A stretch of DNA of 64,000 bases. Origin: Roseibium porphyridii. Lineage in GTDB: Bacteria > Pseudomonadota > Alphaproteobacteria > Rhizobiales > Stappiaceae. The stretch spans positions 2,088,001 to 2,152,000 of the forward strand of contig NZ_CP120863.1 in assembly GCF_026191725.2 (NCBI RefSeq). The letters are read 5' to 3'. The notes under the pieces are model-generated. The model saw only the letters and a program-made list of their open reading frames with translations. It was not told the DNA's origin and did not search any database. The position numbers and the translations under genes are program-made. Below, one piece after another: positions 8,094 through 17,657 of this stretch. Position 1 is the stretch's first letter. Each line of letters begins with the position of its first letter.

Positions 8094-8531
8094 CTATTGG
8101 CAGAAGCGCTGGACACCGCGATATGTCATGTAAGTGCCGGTCGACGGGTTGAATGACCGATATTTAGATGAACAATACTGGTACCAGGCTGGGCTCCAAG
8201 GTTGATAGCCCACATTGCCGTGAACATGACCCGGGTATGGTGCCGGCGGATAGTAGTTCCTCTGAGGAGGTGCCGCGTAACTTGGCTGACTTGTTGCTCC
8301 GAGGAGAATGGCGCCCGCAGCAAGGCCGATTACGCCAGCCGCAACTGCTGCTCCGAGATTGTCATTGTTCTTGTGACGCTTGTGCTTGCGGTGCTTTCTG
8401 TGGTGGTGATGGTGGCCGCCACCATGGTCTCGCCAGCCATGCCGAGATCCTGCTTCGGCAGTCACGACAGTTGGTACGAGGAGGACCCCGGTCAGCGCTG
8501 TTGCAATAAGGCGTTTGCTCATCTTGTTCAT
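8094..8531 (-). CDS. BA14K family protein, exported, His/Lys-rich
   Basis: A 145-residue protein with a signal peptide (1 to about 26), a strongly basic His-rich stretch (HGGGHHHHHRKHRKHKRHK, 37-54... cut here at the core), a Gly/Ala hydrophobic segment (58-79) and the C-terminal BA14K motif SPAWYQYCSSKYRSFNPSTG (113-132) with RFC at the end. BA14K proteins were first described as an immunoreactive 14-kDa protein of Brucella and are common in Hyphomicrobiales. Role unknown, with lectin-like activity reported for Brucella. I chose ATG 8531 (GGAG 9 bases upstream) since the longer frame places the signal peptide internally. Confidence 0.82.
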   Translation of the reverse strand: MNKMSKRLIATALTGVLLVPTVVTAEAGSRHGWRDHGGGHHHHHRKHRKHKRHKNNDNLGAAVAAGVIGLAAGAILLGATSQPSYAAPPQRNYYPPAPYPGHVHGNVGYQPWSPAWYQYCSSKYRSFNPSTGTYMTYRGVQRFCQ

Positions 8532-8712
8532 CGGTTCTTTCTCCAATGGCCTGCGCCTTTTCAATTGGCGCCGTAGCTGATGTTCGCAAAATCGCACAAG
8601 TGCTCTGAACCACTTCTGAGAAGTCCGTTCATCTGAGGTTCAGGTTTCTGCTATGGAGTGGCATTGTGAGCAGCACATGCCTAATGGGTTTTGATGAAAC
8701 TGGATAGCAATC

Positions 8713-9489
8713 GTGACGAATTCAGAAAGTTCAGGCCAAATCCAGAAATCTGTTATTCGAGAGACAACAAATGAGGCTCTCAGACATGCAAAGACTTTAA
8801 TTCGAACCGCGCGCTTTGGAGCATTGGCGGCGAATGAAGCTGATACGGGTCATCCACTTGCGAGCCGAGTCGCAGTCGCGACTGACCTTGATGGTACACC
8901 AGTGATCTTGACCAGCGCATTGTCGGGACACAGCGCTGCTATATTACAAAATCCATCATGTTCTTTGCTGCTCGGTGAGCCTGGCAAGGGCGATCCGCTG
9001 GCCCACCCCAGAATTTCACTGTTCTGCAAAGCTGTCCGTATTGAGCGCACATCAGACATTCATGAACGTTTGCGTAGCCGCTATCTCGCTCGTCATCCAA
9101 AGGCAGAGCTTTACATTGACTTTGGCGACTTCTGTTTTTTTCGATTGGAGATGCTGCGTGCCAGTCTCAACGGCGGCTTCGGAAAGGCCTACGAGTTGGG
9201 TTCCGAAGATCTTTTGACAGAAGTGGTGGACTTGGAGGCTTGGGCCGCAATGGAAAGCAGCGCGATCGAGCATATGAATTCCGACCACGGAGACGCTGTC
9301 AAGCTTTACGCAGAAGTTCTATGCAAGGCCCAATCTGCGAGTTGGAGACTTGCTTGTCTTGATCCTGAAGGCCTGGATCTGGTCGCAGGCGACAAAGTTG
9401 AAAGGCTTTTCTTTCTCAGCCGCTTAGAGCGTTCTGAAGAACTGCGGCCAACGTTAGTGGATTTAGCGAAGCAGGCGCGAAGCGCCTAA
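8713..9489 (+). CDS. HugZ-like heme-binding/oxygenase family protein (split-barrel plus DUF2470)
   Basis: A 258-residue protein with an N-terminal FMN-type split-barrel of the pyridoxamine-phosphate-oxidase clan (about 20-160) and a C-terminal DUF2470-type domain marked by AIEHMNSDHGDAVKLYAEVL (about 185-204). This two-domain order is that of HugZ and related heme-degrading or heme-storage proteins, which serve iron recovery. Start is a GTG at 8713 with a poor ribosome site. It is monocistronic. No heme transport genes are adjacent, so the link with heme is from family only. Confidence 0.75.
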   Translation: MTNSESSGQIQKSVIRETTNEALRHAKTLIRTARFGALAANEADTGHPLASRVAVATDLDGTPVILTSALSGHSAAILQNPSCSLLLGEPGKGDPLAHPRISLFCKAVRIERTSDIHERLRSRYLARHPKAELYIDFGDFCFFRLEMLRASLNGGFGKAYELGSEDLLTEVVDLEAWAAMESSAIEHMNSDHGDAVKLYAEVLCKAQSASWRLACLDPEGLDLVAGDKVERLFFLSRLERSEELRPTLVDLAKQARSA

Positions 9490-9823
9490 CAAATTGATCC
9501 TAAGTGTTGTTTCTGCGCCTGATTGCACTTGAATCTATCACTCTGGATGGATATCGAATTGATGGCTTTCAATCAGGACGTCTAAATTGCCTACGATTTA
9601 ACCGGTCTTCGATCCCGCACCTGCGCTTCTAGCGCGCACTACGACTTGTTCGTCAATGTGGCGGATCGGGACCGGTATGGCTTGTCCAGACCGTATCTGA
9701 GCCTTTTGATACGCCACCGATATCTCCAAATAGCCAGACCGTGGGTCTGCAAAATCGGGTGAACCCGTTTGCACGACCGTCCCGTACGTCTGTTGGCGGA
9801 CTTCCTTCAGGAAGACCAACGGA
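9490..9823 (+). other. Intergenic region without supported features
   Basis: A stretch of 334 bases between the HugZ-like and DUF1062 genes. A minus-strand frame (9598-9882) resembles nothing known and overlaps the DUF1062 start, so it is left out. I see no hairpin with a T-run and no convincing promoter. Confidence 0.4.
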
Positions 9824-10447
9824 ATGTCATCGGATACAGAAATCGAATGGACCATTCGAGGTTCGCAAACACTTGAAATCAACCGTCACTGCAGTCGCTG
9901 CACCACAGAAAGATCTTTTACCTCAACACAAAAATTCCGTCTGAATGCAAACGGAAGTCGATTGGATGCGTGGCTCATCTATAGATGCCAAATTTGCGGC
10001 AAGAGATGGAAATGCAGCGTCTTTGAAAGAAGGCCTGTTTCAAGTGTGGGACAGCGCGACTTACACGCGCTACAAAGCAATGATCCTGCATATGCTGAGC
10101 AACAAGCCAAGGTCATTGCTTCAGTATCAAAATCGAAGCTCGGGAAGGCGACCTGCTGCTTTCAACTTGAGAGAAGGCTCGTTCTCATCTCAGACACTGC
10201 GCGCTCCAAGGTACGGCTTGTCATTTTCAACCCCGAAATGCTTCGGGTCAGACTGGACACCGTTCTGGCAAGAGGGCTTTGCCTGTCACGCAAACAGATA
10301 GTCAAACACGCGGCCGCGGGTCTTTTTCGCATTCGAGGCCACGAGGTGAACACAGCGAAATGCCTTAAGAAACCAGTCGCCCGCGAAGTCTGGATTGAGT
10401 TTGAAAGCGCAGCAAAATTGCAACTCTTCAGATTGTCTGAACCGTAA
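9824..10447 (+). CDS. DUF1062 domain zinc-ribbon protein
   Basis: A 207-residue protein. The N-terminal half has two Cys pairs, Cys23/Cys26 (CSRC) and Cys55/Cys58 (CQIC), around the signature KFRLNANGSRLDAWLIYRC, which is the DUF1062 core and would form a zinc ribbon. The C-terminal half contains an S4-like stretch (RVRLDTVLARGLCLSRKQIVK, about 146-166) as in this family, suggesting RNA binding. Function has not been established. Start ATG 9824 with GGAAG about 14 bases upstream; the spacing is long, so the start is probable rather than certain. Confidence 0.8.
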   Translation: MSSDTEIEWTIRGSQTLEINRHCSRCTTERSFTSTQKFRLNANGSRLDAWLIYRCQICGKRWKCSVFERRPVSSVGQRDLHALQSNDPAYAEQQAKVIASVSKSKLGKATCCFQLERRLVLISDTARSKVRLVIFNPEMLRVRLDTVLARGLCLSRKQIVKHAAAGLFRIRGHEVNTAKCLKKPVAREVWIEFESAAKLQLFRLSEP

Positions 10448-10565
10448 GGGACGTTTTTGCGTGCGTTGGCAAAAAGGCACTGGATCTTGCAATGCAATCA
10501 AATGCAACAGTCGTGTTGTTTTTCCAAACGCCCTAAAGCAGGTGTTCCCTTTCGAAGCATTTCAT

Positions 10566-10595
10566 GAACAAAGCCACCAAGCGGCGGCTTTGTTC
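10566..10595 (-). terminator. Hairpin terminator after the oxoprolinase gene
   Basis: GAACAAAGCC (10566-10575) and GGCTTTGTTC (10586-10595) form a perfect 10-bp stem with a 10-base loop, 18 bases past the oxoprolinase stop. There is no long T-run on the minus strand, so termination may be weak. Confidence 0.5.
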
Positions 10596-10612
10596 TTTGA
10601 GAATAGACTGGG

Positions 10613-13600
10613 TCAGGCAGTACCCCAACCTCCCGCTGTAGGGGTAATGACCGTGACAGCTTCACCGGCATCCAGTTCAGTCTGGTCACAACCTTCCAGT
10701 ATCTCGATACTTCCGTCCTTTCGGCGAACTTCGGTTCTACCAACTTCGCCATCGCTGCCACCGTCGAGCCCTTTCGGGGTGATAGTCCGGTGAGACGCCA
10801 GAATTGAACAGTCCATTTTCTCAAGGAAACGAAGCGTACGGCGCGTGCCGTCACCTGCATTCCATTTTCCCCTCCCTCCCGAGGCTTTGCGAATGTGAAA
10901 GTCTTCAAGCAAGACCGGGAAGCGAAATTCGAGAACTTCAGGATCCGTGAGACGAGAATTTGTCATGTGGGTATGAACACCATCGGTGCCTTTGAAACCC
11001 GGACCAGCCGGTGAACCGGAGCAGATGGTTTCATAGTACTGGTAAGTGTCATTGCCGAAAGTCAGATTGTTCATGGTCCCCTGGGCATTGGCCATTGCCC
11101 CAAGTGCCGCAAATACAGCGTTGGTGACATGCTGGGATGTTTCAACATTTCCCGCTACGACCGCGGCTGGATAGGAAGGTCTCAACATGCACCCGTCAGG
11201 AATGACGATGTTGATCGGCTTCAGACAACCGGCATTCATCGGAATGTCACCCTCAACCATCACTCGGAAGCAATAGAGGATTGCCGCGCGTGTGACTGGT
11301 TCCGGTGCATTGAAGTTGTTTGGTTTCACCGCTGAGGTGCCTGTGAAATCCACCGTCGCTTCGCGCTTATTCTTGTCGACCGAGATTTTGACCTTGATCA
11401 CCGCACCCTGGTCTGTCGGGTACTCATATTCGGAGTCCTTGAGCGCTTCGATCACGCGCCGGACGCTTTCTTCGGCATTGTCCTGAACATGTCCCATATA
11501 GGCCTGAACCACATCCAGGCCAAAGTGGTTGACCATCTTGTTCAGTTCCTGAATGCCTTTTTCGTTGGCGGCGATTTGTGCCGACAAGTCTGCGACGTTC
11601 TGGTGCGGGTTTCTTGCCGGATAGGTGTGATCGGTCAAAAGGTCAATGAGTTCCGCCTCGCAAAAACGCCCCTCATCGACAATCTTGAAGTTGTCGAACA
11701 GGACGCCTTCCTCGTCGACACTTGTCGCGCGCGGTGTCATTGAACCAGGGGCAGAGCCGCCAACATCGGCATGATGGCCTCTCGACGCAGACCAGAACAG
11801 AATCTCCTTTCCTTCATCGTCGAACACTGGGGACACGACGGTTATATCAGGCAAATGAGTGCCACCGTTGTAAGGTGCGTTTAGAGCGAAGACATCACCC
11901 GGCTTGATCTTACCTTTGTTCAATTTGATGACCGTTTCGACAGAACGGTCCATGGAACCCAAGTGCACAGGCATATGCGGTGCATTGGCAACAAGCGCCC
12001 CGTCGGCATCAAAGACTGCGCAGGAAAAGTCGAGGCGTTCCTTGATGTTGACCGAATAGGCCGTGTTCTGGAGCGTCACGCCCATCTGTTCGGCAATTGA
12101 CATGAAGAGATTGTTGAAGACTTCCAGCATCACCGGGTCTGCATGGGTGCCAATTGCATCGGCCCTGACCAGAGGAACAACCCGCCGTAATATGACATGA
12201 TCCTTGGTGTTGATTTCAGCCTGCCAGCCGTCTTCAACGGCGATCGTTGCATGCGCTTCAATAATCATGGCCGGCCCGGAAACACTCATGCCGGGTTTCA
12301 GCTCTTCACGTTTGAAAATGCCTGCCTTGTGCCAGCCGCTTTCTGAATAAATGTAAGTTGATGTCGCTGGTTTCGGCGTATCTGTTGAGAGATGGATGTC
12401 GGGTTCGACCAACCCTGCGCCGCCGCCTGCTGTTTCAACCTCCAACGCTTCGACCACAATCGGCTTGTTTTCGTAAGCAAAACCGAATTGCTTCTTGTGA
12501 GCGTCTTCAAACGCTGCACGCATTTCATCCACGCCGCCAAGTGGTACGGGCAAAGGTGTATCAGTACCGTCATATCGCAAGTGTGCCGTTGCGACCGTGC
12601 GCCGAGTGTCGGCAGGAATGGCCTGTTTATCTAGTTCTGCTTCGGTCTGGCTAGCCAATAGGTTTCGCAAACCAGCCAACTCGTGCAGGAGATCCTCGTT
12701 GAGCGTTTTCACGACAGCTTGCTGGCGATCTGCTCTGATATCCGCAAGGCCCATACCATAAGCCGATAGGATGCCGGAAAACGGGTGCAGTATCACCGTC
12801 TTCATGCCGAGGCTATCGGCCACTTTACAACCTGTCTGGCCACCGGCGCCGCCAAAGCAGGTCAGTGCATATTCGGTTACATCGTAACCTCTTTGAACCG
12901 AGATTTTCTTGATTGCATTGGCCATATTTTCGACGGCGATCTTCAGAAAGCCATCGGCAACTTCCTCGGGCGTACGGCCATCGCCGATACGCATCGCCAA
13001 GTCCGTGAACCTCTTTCTAACGATGTCGGCATCCAGCGCTTCGTCCTGGTTGGGGCCAAAGATCTTAGGGAAGAAATCTGGAGCCAGTTTGCCGGTCATG
13101 AGATTGGCATCGGTCACCGTGAGAGGTCCTCCACGGCGGTAACAGGCAGGGCCTGGATTGGCTCCGGCAGAATCCGGGCCAACCTGAAAACGGCCATCGG
13201 TATAGTGAAGGATGGACCCGCCACCAGCAGCAACCGTGTGGATCATCATCATGGGTGCGCGCATCCGCACCCCAGCGACTTCGGTTTCAAATGCCCGTTC
13301 GTAGTCGCCCTCAAAGTGGCAGACGTCGGTGGATGTGCCTCCCATGTCGAAGCCAATAATTTTCTCAAATCCTGCCATTCGAGAGGTTTCCACGGCGCCG
13401 ACAACTCCACCGGCCGGGCCAGATAAGATGGCATCTTTGCCTTGGAAAAGGTCAGCTGCTGTCAATCCACCTGACGATTGCATAAACATCAGGCGAGGGC
13501 CGGTCCCTAGCTCTTCCTGGACCTGGTTCACGTAGCGGCGCAAAATCGGTGACAAGTACGCATCTACTACTGTGGTGTCCCCGCGCCCGACGAGTTTCAT

Positions 13601-14197
13601 CAGTGGTGAAACTTCGTGCGAAATCGAAATCTGAGGAAAGCCGATGTCCTCAGCAATTTTTTTCAAAGACTTTTCGTGCGCTGGAAACGCGTAAGCATGC
13701 ATCAAAACAATTGCGACAGAACGAATTCCTGCGTCCCAGGCCGATTGCATCTCGCGCCTTGCCTGGTTTTCATCCAGTGCGATTTCAACGACACCATCAG
13801 CTTGAACACGTTCAGAAATTTCATGAACCAGCTCATAGAGCAATTCGGGTTTGATGATTTCCTTCGCAAAGATCTGAGGTCGGGCTTGATAACCAATTTC
13901 CAAGGCATCTCGGAAGCCCTTGGTAATAAAGAGAGCGGTCCGTTCGCCTTTGCGCTCCAGGAGTGCATTTGTGGCAACGGTTGTGCCCATCTTCACCGTT
14001 GCGACTTTATCTGAAGGAATCGGTTGTCCCTGTTCGACGCCGAGCAGATCGCGAATGCCCTGAATGGCGGCGTCACGGTAGGCTTCCGGGTTTTCGGACA
14101 AGACCTTGTGAGGGTGAAGAGTTCCGTCCGGAGCCCGACCAACAATGTCAGTAAACGTGCCACCCCGGTCGATCCAAAAATCCCACTTGCCTGTCAT
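10613..14197 (-). CDS. Fused hydantoinase A/B, 5-oxoprolinase family
   Basis: A 1194-residue cytoplasmic enzyme that joins the ATP-binding HyuA part and the HyuB part in one chain, as in eukaryotic and many bacterial 5-oxoprolinases, which open 5-oxo-L-proline to glutamate with ATP. The HyuA N-terminal motif [10 protein letters not shown] (10-19) and the central [10 protein letters not shown] phosphate loop are intact. The HyuB half begins at about 690 with [17 protein letters not shown] and has [17 protein letters not shown] 14197 follows GAGGGA by 5 bases. A 22-bp palindrome lies 84 bases upstream and recurs before the TRAP transporter, so co-regulation is likely. The substrate could instead be a hydantoin or N-carbamoyl compound. 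Confidence 0.87.
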   Translation of the reverse strand: MTGKWDFWIDRGGTFTDIVGRAPDGTLHPHKVLSENPEAYRDAAIQGIRDLLGVEQGQPIPSDKVATVKMGTTVATNALLERKGERTALFITKGFRDALEIGYQARPQIFAKEIIKPELLYELVHEISERVQADGVVEIALDENQARREMQSAWDAGIRSVAIVLMHAYAFPAHEKSLKKIAEDIGFPQISISHEVSPLMKLVGRGDTTVVDAYLSPILRRYVNQVQEELGTGPRLMFMQSSGGLTAADLFQGKDAILSGPAGGVVGAVETSRMAGFEKIIGFDMGGTSTDVCHFEGDYERAFETEVAGVRMRAPMMMIHTVAAGGGSILHYTDGRFQVGPDSAGANPGPACYRRGGPLTVTDANLMTGKLAPDFFPKIFGPNQDEALDADIVRKRFTDLAMRIGDGRTPEEVADGFLKIAVENMANAIKKISVQRGYDVTEYALTCFGGAGGQTGCKVADSLGMKTVILHPFSGILSAYGMGLADIRADRQQAVVKTLNEDLLHELAGLRNLLASQTEAELDKQAIPADTRRTVATAHLRYDGTDTPLPVPLGGVDEMRAAFEDAHKKQFGFAYENKPIVVEALEVETAGGGAGLVEPDIHLSTDTPKPATSTYIYSESGWHKAGIFKREELKPGMSVSGPAMIIEAHATIAVEDGWQAEINTKDHVILRRVVPLVRADAIGTHADPVMLEVFNNLFMSIAEQMGVTLQNTAYSVNIKERLDFSCAVFDADGALVANAPHMPVHLGSMDRSVETVIKLNKGKIKPGDVFALNAPYNGGTHLPDITVVSPVFDDEGKEILFWSASRGHHADVGGSAPGSMTPRATSVDEEGVLFDNFKIVDEGRFCEAELIDLLTDHTYPARNPHQNVADLSAQIAANEKGIQELNKMVNHFGLDVVQAYMGHVQDNAEESVRRVIEALKDSEYEYPTDQGAVIKVKISVDKNKREATVDFTGTSAVKPNNFNAPEPVTRAAILYCFRVMVEGDIPMNAGCLKPINIVIPDGCMLRPSYPAAVVAGNVETSQHVTNAVFAALGAMANAQGTMNNLTFGNDTYQYYETICSGSPAGPGFKGTDGVHTHMTNSRLTDPEVLEFRFPVLLEDFHIRKASGGRGKWNAGDGTRRTLRFLEKMDCSILASHRTITPKGLDGGSDGEVGRTEVRRKDGSIEILEGCDQTELDAGEAVTVITPTAGGWGTA

Positions 14198-14280
14198 TTT
14201 CTTCCCTCTAATTCTGCCGCTTTTATGCATCTGCGAGGCCTACTGTCAGAGCTCGCACCTTTCTAGAATGAGTTTATGTA

Positions 14281-14302
14281 GACATTTTATCGATAAAATG
14301 TC
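14281..14302 (-). promoter_or_regulatory. Perfect 22-bp palindrome upstream of the oxoprolinase gene
   Basis: The 20-bp core ACATTTTATCGATAAAATGT (14282-14301) plus one flanking G/C pair forms a perfect dyad, ending 84 bases before the oxoprolinase start. A further half-site TCGATAAAA overlaps its right edge (14301-14309). The same sequence with 18 of 20 matches is found at 15897-15916. This looks like a repressor operator; the MarR-type gene at 18989 is the nearest candidate regulator. Confidence 0.7.
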
Positions 14303-14338
14303 GATAAAAAAATCTCAATGACATCCCATTGATTGTTT

Positions 14339-15805
14339 TTATTGGTCTGTTGGCACCTTGAGCAATCTTAATCCGCTGGCGCCCCAGCCAAAGCGCTGGG
14401 CCGCGGGAGGCTGCGTATCGTTGGTGACTGCCTGGGTTGCTGCCTCGGTTTCTTCAGCATTGCTGTGAACGATAAGCAGCCAGCGTTCTCCACCTTTCTT
14501 GTCCAGTGACAATGCCGCAGGTTGCAAAGACTTGTCTTCTGCTCTGAAAGCATTCGGTTCTCGCAAGTAGTACTCAAGTGCAGGGGCTGCAAAGCCTTTG
14601 TATAGTGCCAGCTTGTCGTTCGGCATTCGCAGCTCTCGATAGTCCTGAACGATCTCCCGCCATTCAGGTCGGATTTTTTCCGTCAAAGTGAATCTCAGTT
14701 CAGAATAGGACAGCATCAAAGACGCAGTGATTAGCGCTGGCGGCAACAAACGGGGTTGAAGCGAACAAGCGCCAGCTGACGCGAGTAAAAGTAATCCGGG
14801 CCAGGCTGCTATCAGGTAGCGATCAAAGAGAATGGGCTGGACCAGCACGGAATACAGGTAAGCGAGGACAAGCGGCCCAAAGGTGTAAGCCAGCAACACA
14901 ATCAGGTTCTGATTTGAGCGGGCAGTTTTCCCAGAACGCGTGGCCATTTCATAGATCGGCTTGACTGCGAAAACTCCTGCGAAGCCCAATAGTAGTGTGA
15001 AAAGCCCGAGTGATCCGGAGATCGCAAATGCTGTGTTCTTCAGGAATGTCAGGTCCGGGAATGCGATCCAGAAGCCGTCTGCCGCAACCGATTTCGCACG
15101 GCCTGCCAGGATCAGCAGCCACGGAAAAAAGGCAATTGTGCTTGCACTCATCGCAATACAGGCCGCAACGGCAGGAGATCCAGTCAGGGACCGGTTCCTG
15201 ACGACATCGCGTAACGCATAAGCTGCACAGATCAAACCAACCGGTGCGAACGCCAAGAGCGCATAGATATGGCTGTAGAGAAAAAGAACACCAAAAACGG
15301 TGAGCAATGCGAGCCATTTGCGAGAAGGTTGCTTCAGCACGTTCAGCACCGAAAGCAAAAAGCCCAGTCCGCAGGTGGCCAACAGGGCATACATCCTGGC
15401 TTCCGTCGAATACCAGATGTGGAACGGCGAGAAACACAGCAAAGCAGCGGCCAAGAGGCCTAGCCGTTGGCTGCCAATGGACTTGCCAACCAGATAAGTG
15501 AGCCAGACAGCAATTGTTCCGAGGATTGCCGACGGAAGGCGCAGGGCGATTTCACTGTCGCCCAAAATCGGCATGGTCAGCCAAAGGATGATGTTGTGCA
15601 ATGGCGGGTAGTTGTCGGCGGAAACGGCTGTGAGAAGCTCGGAGAAGCTCCCGTTGGATTGGCTCCAACTGACAGCTTCATCATACCAGAGACTGGTCCT
15701 GTCGAGATTAACAAAACGCAATGCCGCTGAAATCAGCAGCAATGCGGCCAGGGAGAGTGAATTGAAAACATTGCCTGTTTCCCCCCGCTTGTCTGTCTGC
15801 AGCAC
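14339..15805 (-). CDS. GT39-like polytopic membrane glycosyltransferase
   Basis: A 488-residue protein with about ten hydrophobic segments in the first 370 residues and a soluble C-terminal part. The first periplasmic loop has SLWYDEAVS with the DE pair (42-43) and NYPPLH (65-70), the marks of the dolichyl/undecaprenyl-phosphate-sugar mannosyltransferase (PMT/ArnT) superfamily that moves a sugar from a lipid carrier to lipid or protein on the outer face of the membrane. The acceptor is unknown. It lies between the two copies of the shared palindrome: one 92 bases before its start, the other right after its stop. Confidence 0.82.
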   Translation of the reverse strand: MLQTDKRGETGNVFNSLSLAALLLISAALRFVNLDRTSLWYDEAVSWSQSNGSFSELLTAVSADNYPPLHNIILWLTMPILGDSEIALRLPSAILGTIAVWLTYLVGKSIGSQRLGLLAAALLCFSPFHIWYSTEARMYALLATCGLGFLLSVLNVLKQPSRKWLALLTVFGVLFLYSHIYALLAFAPVGLICAAYALRDVVRNRSLTGSPAVAACIAMSASTIAFFPWLLILAGRAKSVAADGFWIAFPDLTFLKNTAFAISGSLGLFTLLLGFAGVFAVKPIYEMATRSGKTARSNQNLIVLLAYTFGPLVLAYLYSVLVQPILFDRYLIAAWPGLLLLASAGACSLQPRLLPPALITASLMLSYSELRFTLTEKIRPEWREIVQDYRELRMPNDKLALYKGFAAPALEYYLREPNAFRAEDKSLQPAALSLDKKGGERWLLIVHSNAEETEAATQAVTNDTQPPAAQRFGWGASGLRLLKVPTDQ

Positions 15806-15896
15806 TTACACCTTCCTCGCCATCCAATTGCACGCGCGAACGCTAGCCAATCCTTTGGAGTTAGCAAAGCCAGAACACCGAAAAAGAGATACGATA

Positions 15897-15916
15897 ATAA
15901 TTTATCGATAAAATGT
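15897..15916 (+). promoter_or_regulatory. Second copy of the TTTATCGATAAA operator, glycosyltransferase/dctP intergenic
   Basis: ATAATTTATCGATAAAATGT at 15897-15916 matches the palindrome upstream of the oxoprolinase at 18 of 20 positions; the right half is identical. It lies 92 bases from the glycosyltransferase start and 117 bases from the dctP start, so a bound protein could control both divergent promoters. Confidence 0.65.
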
Positions 15917-16032
15917 TGATGTTTTGTATTTTTGAGTCTAGCCTCAAAGAAGATGCGCTTTTGAAGGTGTTCAAAGAATGCACCTGAGCGTCATCCCGTC
16001 AGGGTGAGCCCTGCTTCCAAGAGGAGACTGTT

Positions 16033-17028
16033 TTGTTGAATTCACGTTTTTTACCCAAGGCCGGGCTTTGTCTGGCTGCCGCTGCCGCCTTCGGTCTCGC
16101 AGGTATCTCTGTAGCCACCGCCGAAACCGAATGGAACATGCCCACTCCCTATGGAGACGGAAACTTTCACACTCAAAACATCACCGCATTCGCTGAGGAT
16201 GTGAAAGAAAAGACCGGAGGTTCGCTGAACATCCAGGTGCATTCCGCTGGTTCATTGTTCAAACATCCAGAAATCAAAAATGCTGTTCGCAAAGGCATTG
16301 CACCTATTGGCGAAGTTCTGGTGTCGCGTCTTTCCAATGAAGATGCGGTCTTTGGGGTTGATTCAGTGCCGTTTCTTGCGCCTTCCTATGACGATGCATG
16401 GAAGCTTTATCAAGCCTCCAAGTCTGCGCTTGAAGAAAAGCTCGGTGAACAGGGGCTACAGTTGCTTTACGCTGTGCCATGGCCGCCCCAGGGCATCTAC
16501 GCCAAAAAAGAAGTTGCCAAGCTTGACGACATGAAGGGGCTCAAAATACGAGCCTACAATGCTGCAACTGAGCGATTTGCCATTCTGGCAGGGGGCATTA
16601 CGGCGCAGATCGAAGTTCCGGATATTCCCACGGCGTTCTCAACTGGCCGGGTGGATGCAATGATCACATCCCCGTCGACCGGTGCCAATTCAAAAGCCTG
16701 GGATTTCCTGACGCACTATCATGATACACAGGCCTGGCTGCCGAAAAACATGGTCATCGTCAACAAGCGTGCCTTCGATGGATTGAGCGACGCAGAGAAG
16801 ACTGCGGTTCTTGAGGCTGCAGAAGTCGCAGAAACACGCGGATGGGAAGCCTCAAAAACTGAGACCAAAAGCAAGACTAACGTCCTTGCTGAGAACGGCA
16901 TTACGGTGGTGCAGCCGAGCACGCAGTTGATTGAAGAGCTCGCGGCAATCGGAGAAACCATGGCCAGCGAGTGGCAGGAACAAGCCGGTGAGACCGGTGC
17001 AGCTGTACTTGAAGCTTATAAAAGATAG
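16033..17028 (+). CDS. dctP: TRAP transporter solute-binding protein, DctP family
   Basis: A 331-residue periplasmic binding protein. A signal peptide (about 1-30, ending ATAETEWNMP) precedes the DctP fold, which captures a carboxylate-containing solute for the DctQM permease. Visible family features are FAEDVKEKTGGSLNIQVHSAG, the solute-contact segment LKIRAYNAATERFAILAGG with the usual Arg, and PDIPTAFSTGRVDAMITSP. Start is TTG 16033 with GAGGAG 6 bases before it (a second TTG follows directly). A strong hairpin lies between this gene and dctQ. The neighbouring oxoprolinase suggests 5-oxoproline or a related cyclic amide as the solute, an inference only. Confidence 0.9.
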   Translation: MLNSRFLPKAGLCLAAAAAFGLAGISVATAETEWNMPTPYGDGNFHTQNITAFAEDVKEKTGGSLNIQVHSAGSLFKHPEIKNAVRKGIAPIGEVLVSRLSNEDAVFGVDSVPFLAPSYDDAWKLYQASKSALEEKLGEQGLQLLYAVPWPPQGIYAKKEVAKLDDMKGLKIRAYNAATERFAILAGGITAQIEVPDIPTAFSTGRVDAMITSPSTGANSKAWDFLTHYHDTQAWLPKNMVIVNKRAFDGLSDAEKTAVLEAAEVAETRGWEASKTETKSKTNVLAENGITVVQPSTQLIEELAAIGETMASEWQEQAGETGAAVLEAYKR

Positions 17029-17040
17029 ACAAGCTTCTAG

Positions 17041-17067
17041 CGCCGGGCCCACAGGCCCGGCGTTTTT
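17041..17067 (+). terminator. Intra-operon hairpin between dctP and dctQ
   Basis: CGCCGGGCC (17041-17049) and GGCCCGGCG (17054-17062) form a perfect 9-bp stem with loop CACA, followed by five T residues. Located 12 bases past the dctP stop, it probably acts as a partial terminator or mRNA 3' stabiliser that keeps the binding protein more abundant than the membrane subunits. Confidence 0.75.
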
Positions 17068-17099
17068 CATTTTAGCGTCTTATCCGACGGGGGAAGCGG

Positions 17100-17657
17100 A
17101 TGCGAAATGCATTGAACGCGCTTTATCAAGCGTCAACGGTTCTGGCTGCCAGCTGCCTTGTGGCCATTTCATCACTCGTAGTCCTTCAAGTGATTGGACG
17201 AATGTTCGATTGGGCCAGGACCGTACTCGGTCTGGAACCATTGGGGTTGCAAATCCCTTCTCTTGCAGAATTTGCAGGTTTCTTGCTTGTGGGTGCTTCC
17301 TTCTTGGCCTTGGCCGGAACGTTGCGCAATGGTGACCACATTCGCGTTTCGATCCTGTTGCAGGCCGTGAAGCCTCCTGCGGCGCGTCTGCTGAATATCT
17401 GGGCGCTCATGCTTGCTCTTGCACTGGCCTCATTCTTCACATGGCACGCAGGCATGCTGGCCTATGACAGTTTTCAGTTCGATGAGACTTCGGTGGGCAT
17501 TATCCCAGTGCCGCTGGTCTACCCGCAGCTTGTTATGACATTTGGTTTGCTTGTCTATTCGATATCGCTTGCCGACGATTTGATTGTTGCCGTTACCGGT
17601 GGTGCTCCGAGCTTTGAAACAGCTGTGAGATCCGACCCAATCGAGGGGAGCGAATAA
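17100..17657 (+). CDS. dctQ: TRAP transporter small permease, DctQ family
   Basis: A 185-residue inner-membrane protein with four hydrophobic segments, as usual for the small subunit. Family residues are seen in VLQVIGRMF near the first helix and EFAGFLLVGASFLALAGTLRNGDHIRVSIL in the middle. It forms the membrane complex with DctM and uses the sodium gradient to import the solute delivered by DctP. GGGGGAAG lies just before the ATG. Its stop codon shares one base with the dctM start, indicating translational coupling. Confidence 0.88.
   Translation: MRNALNALYQASTVLAASCLVAISSLVVLQVIGRMFDWARTVLGLEPLGLQIPSLAEFAGFLLVGASFLALAGTLRNGDHIRVSILLQAVKPPAARLLNIWALMLALALASFFTWHAGMLAYDSFQFDETSVGIIPVPLVYPQLVMTFGLLVYSISLADDLIVAVTGGAPSFETAVRSDPIEGSE

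Noticed and set aside
9598..9882. Minus-strand frame of 94 codons between the HugZ-like and DUF1062 genes
   Set aside because: It resembles no family, has no clear ribosome site and overlaps the start of the DUF1062 gene.
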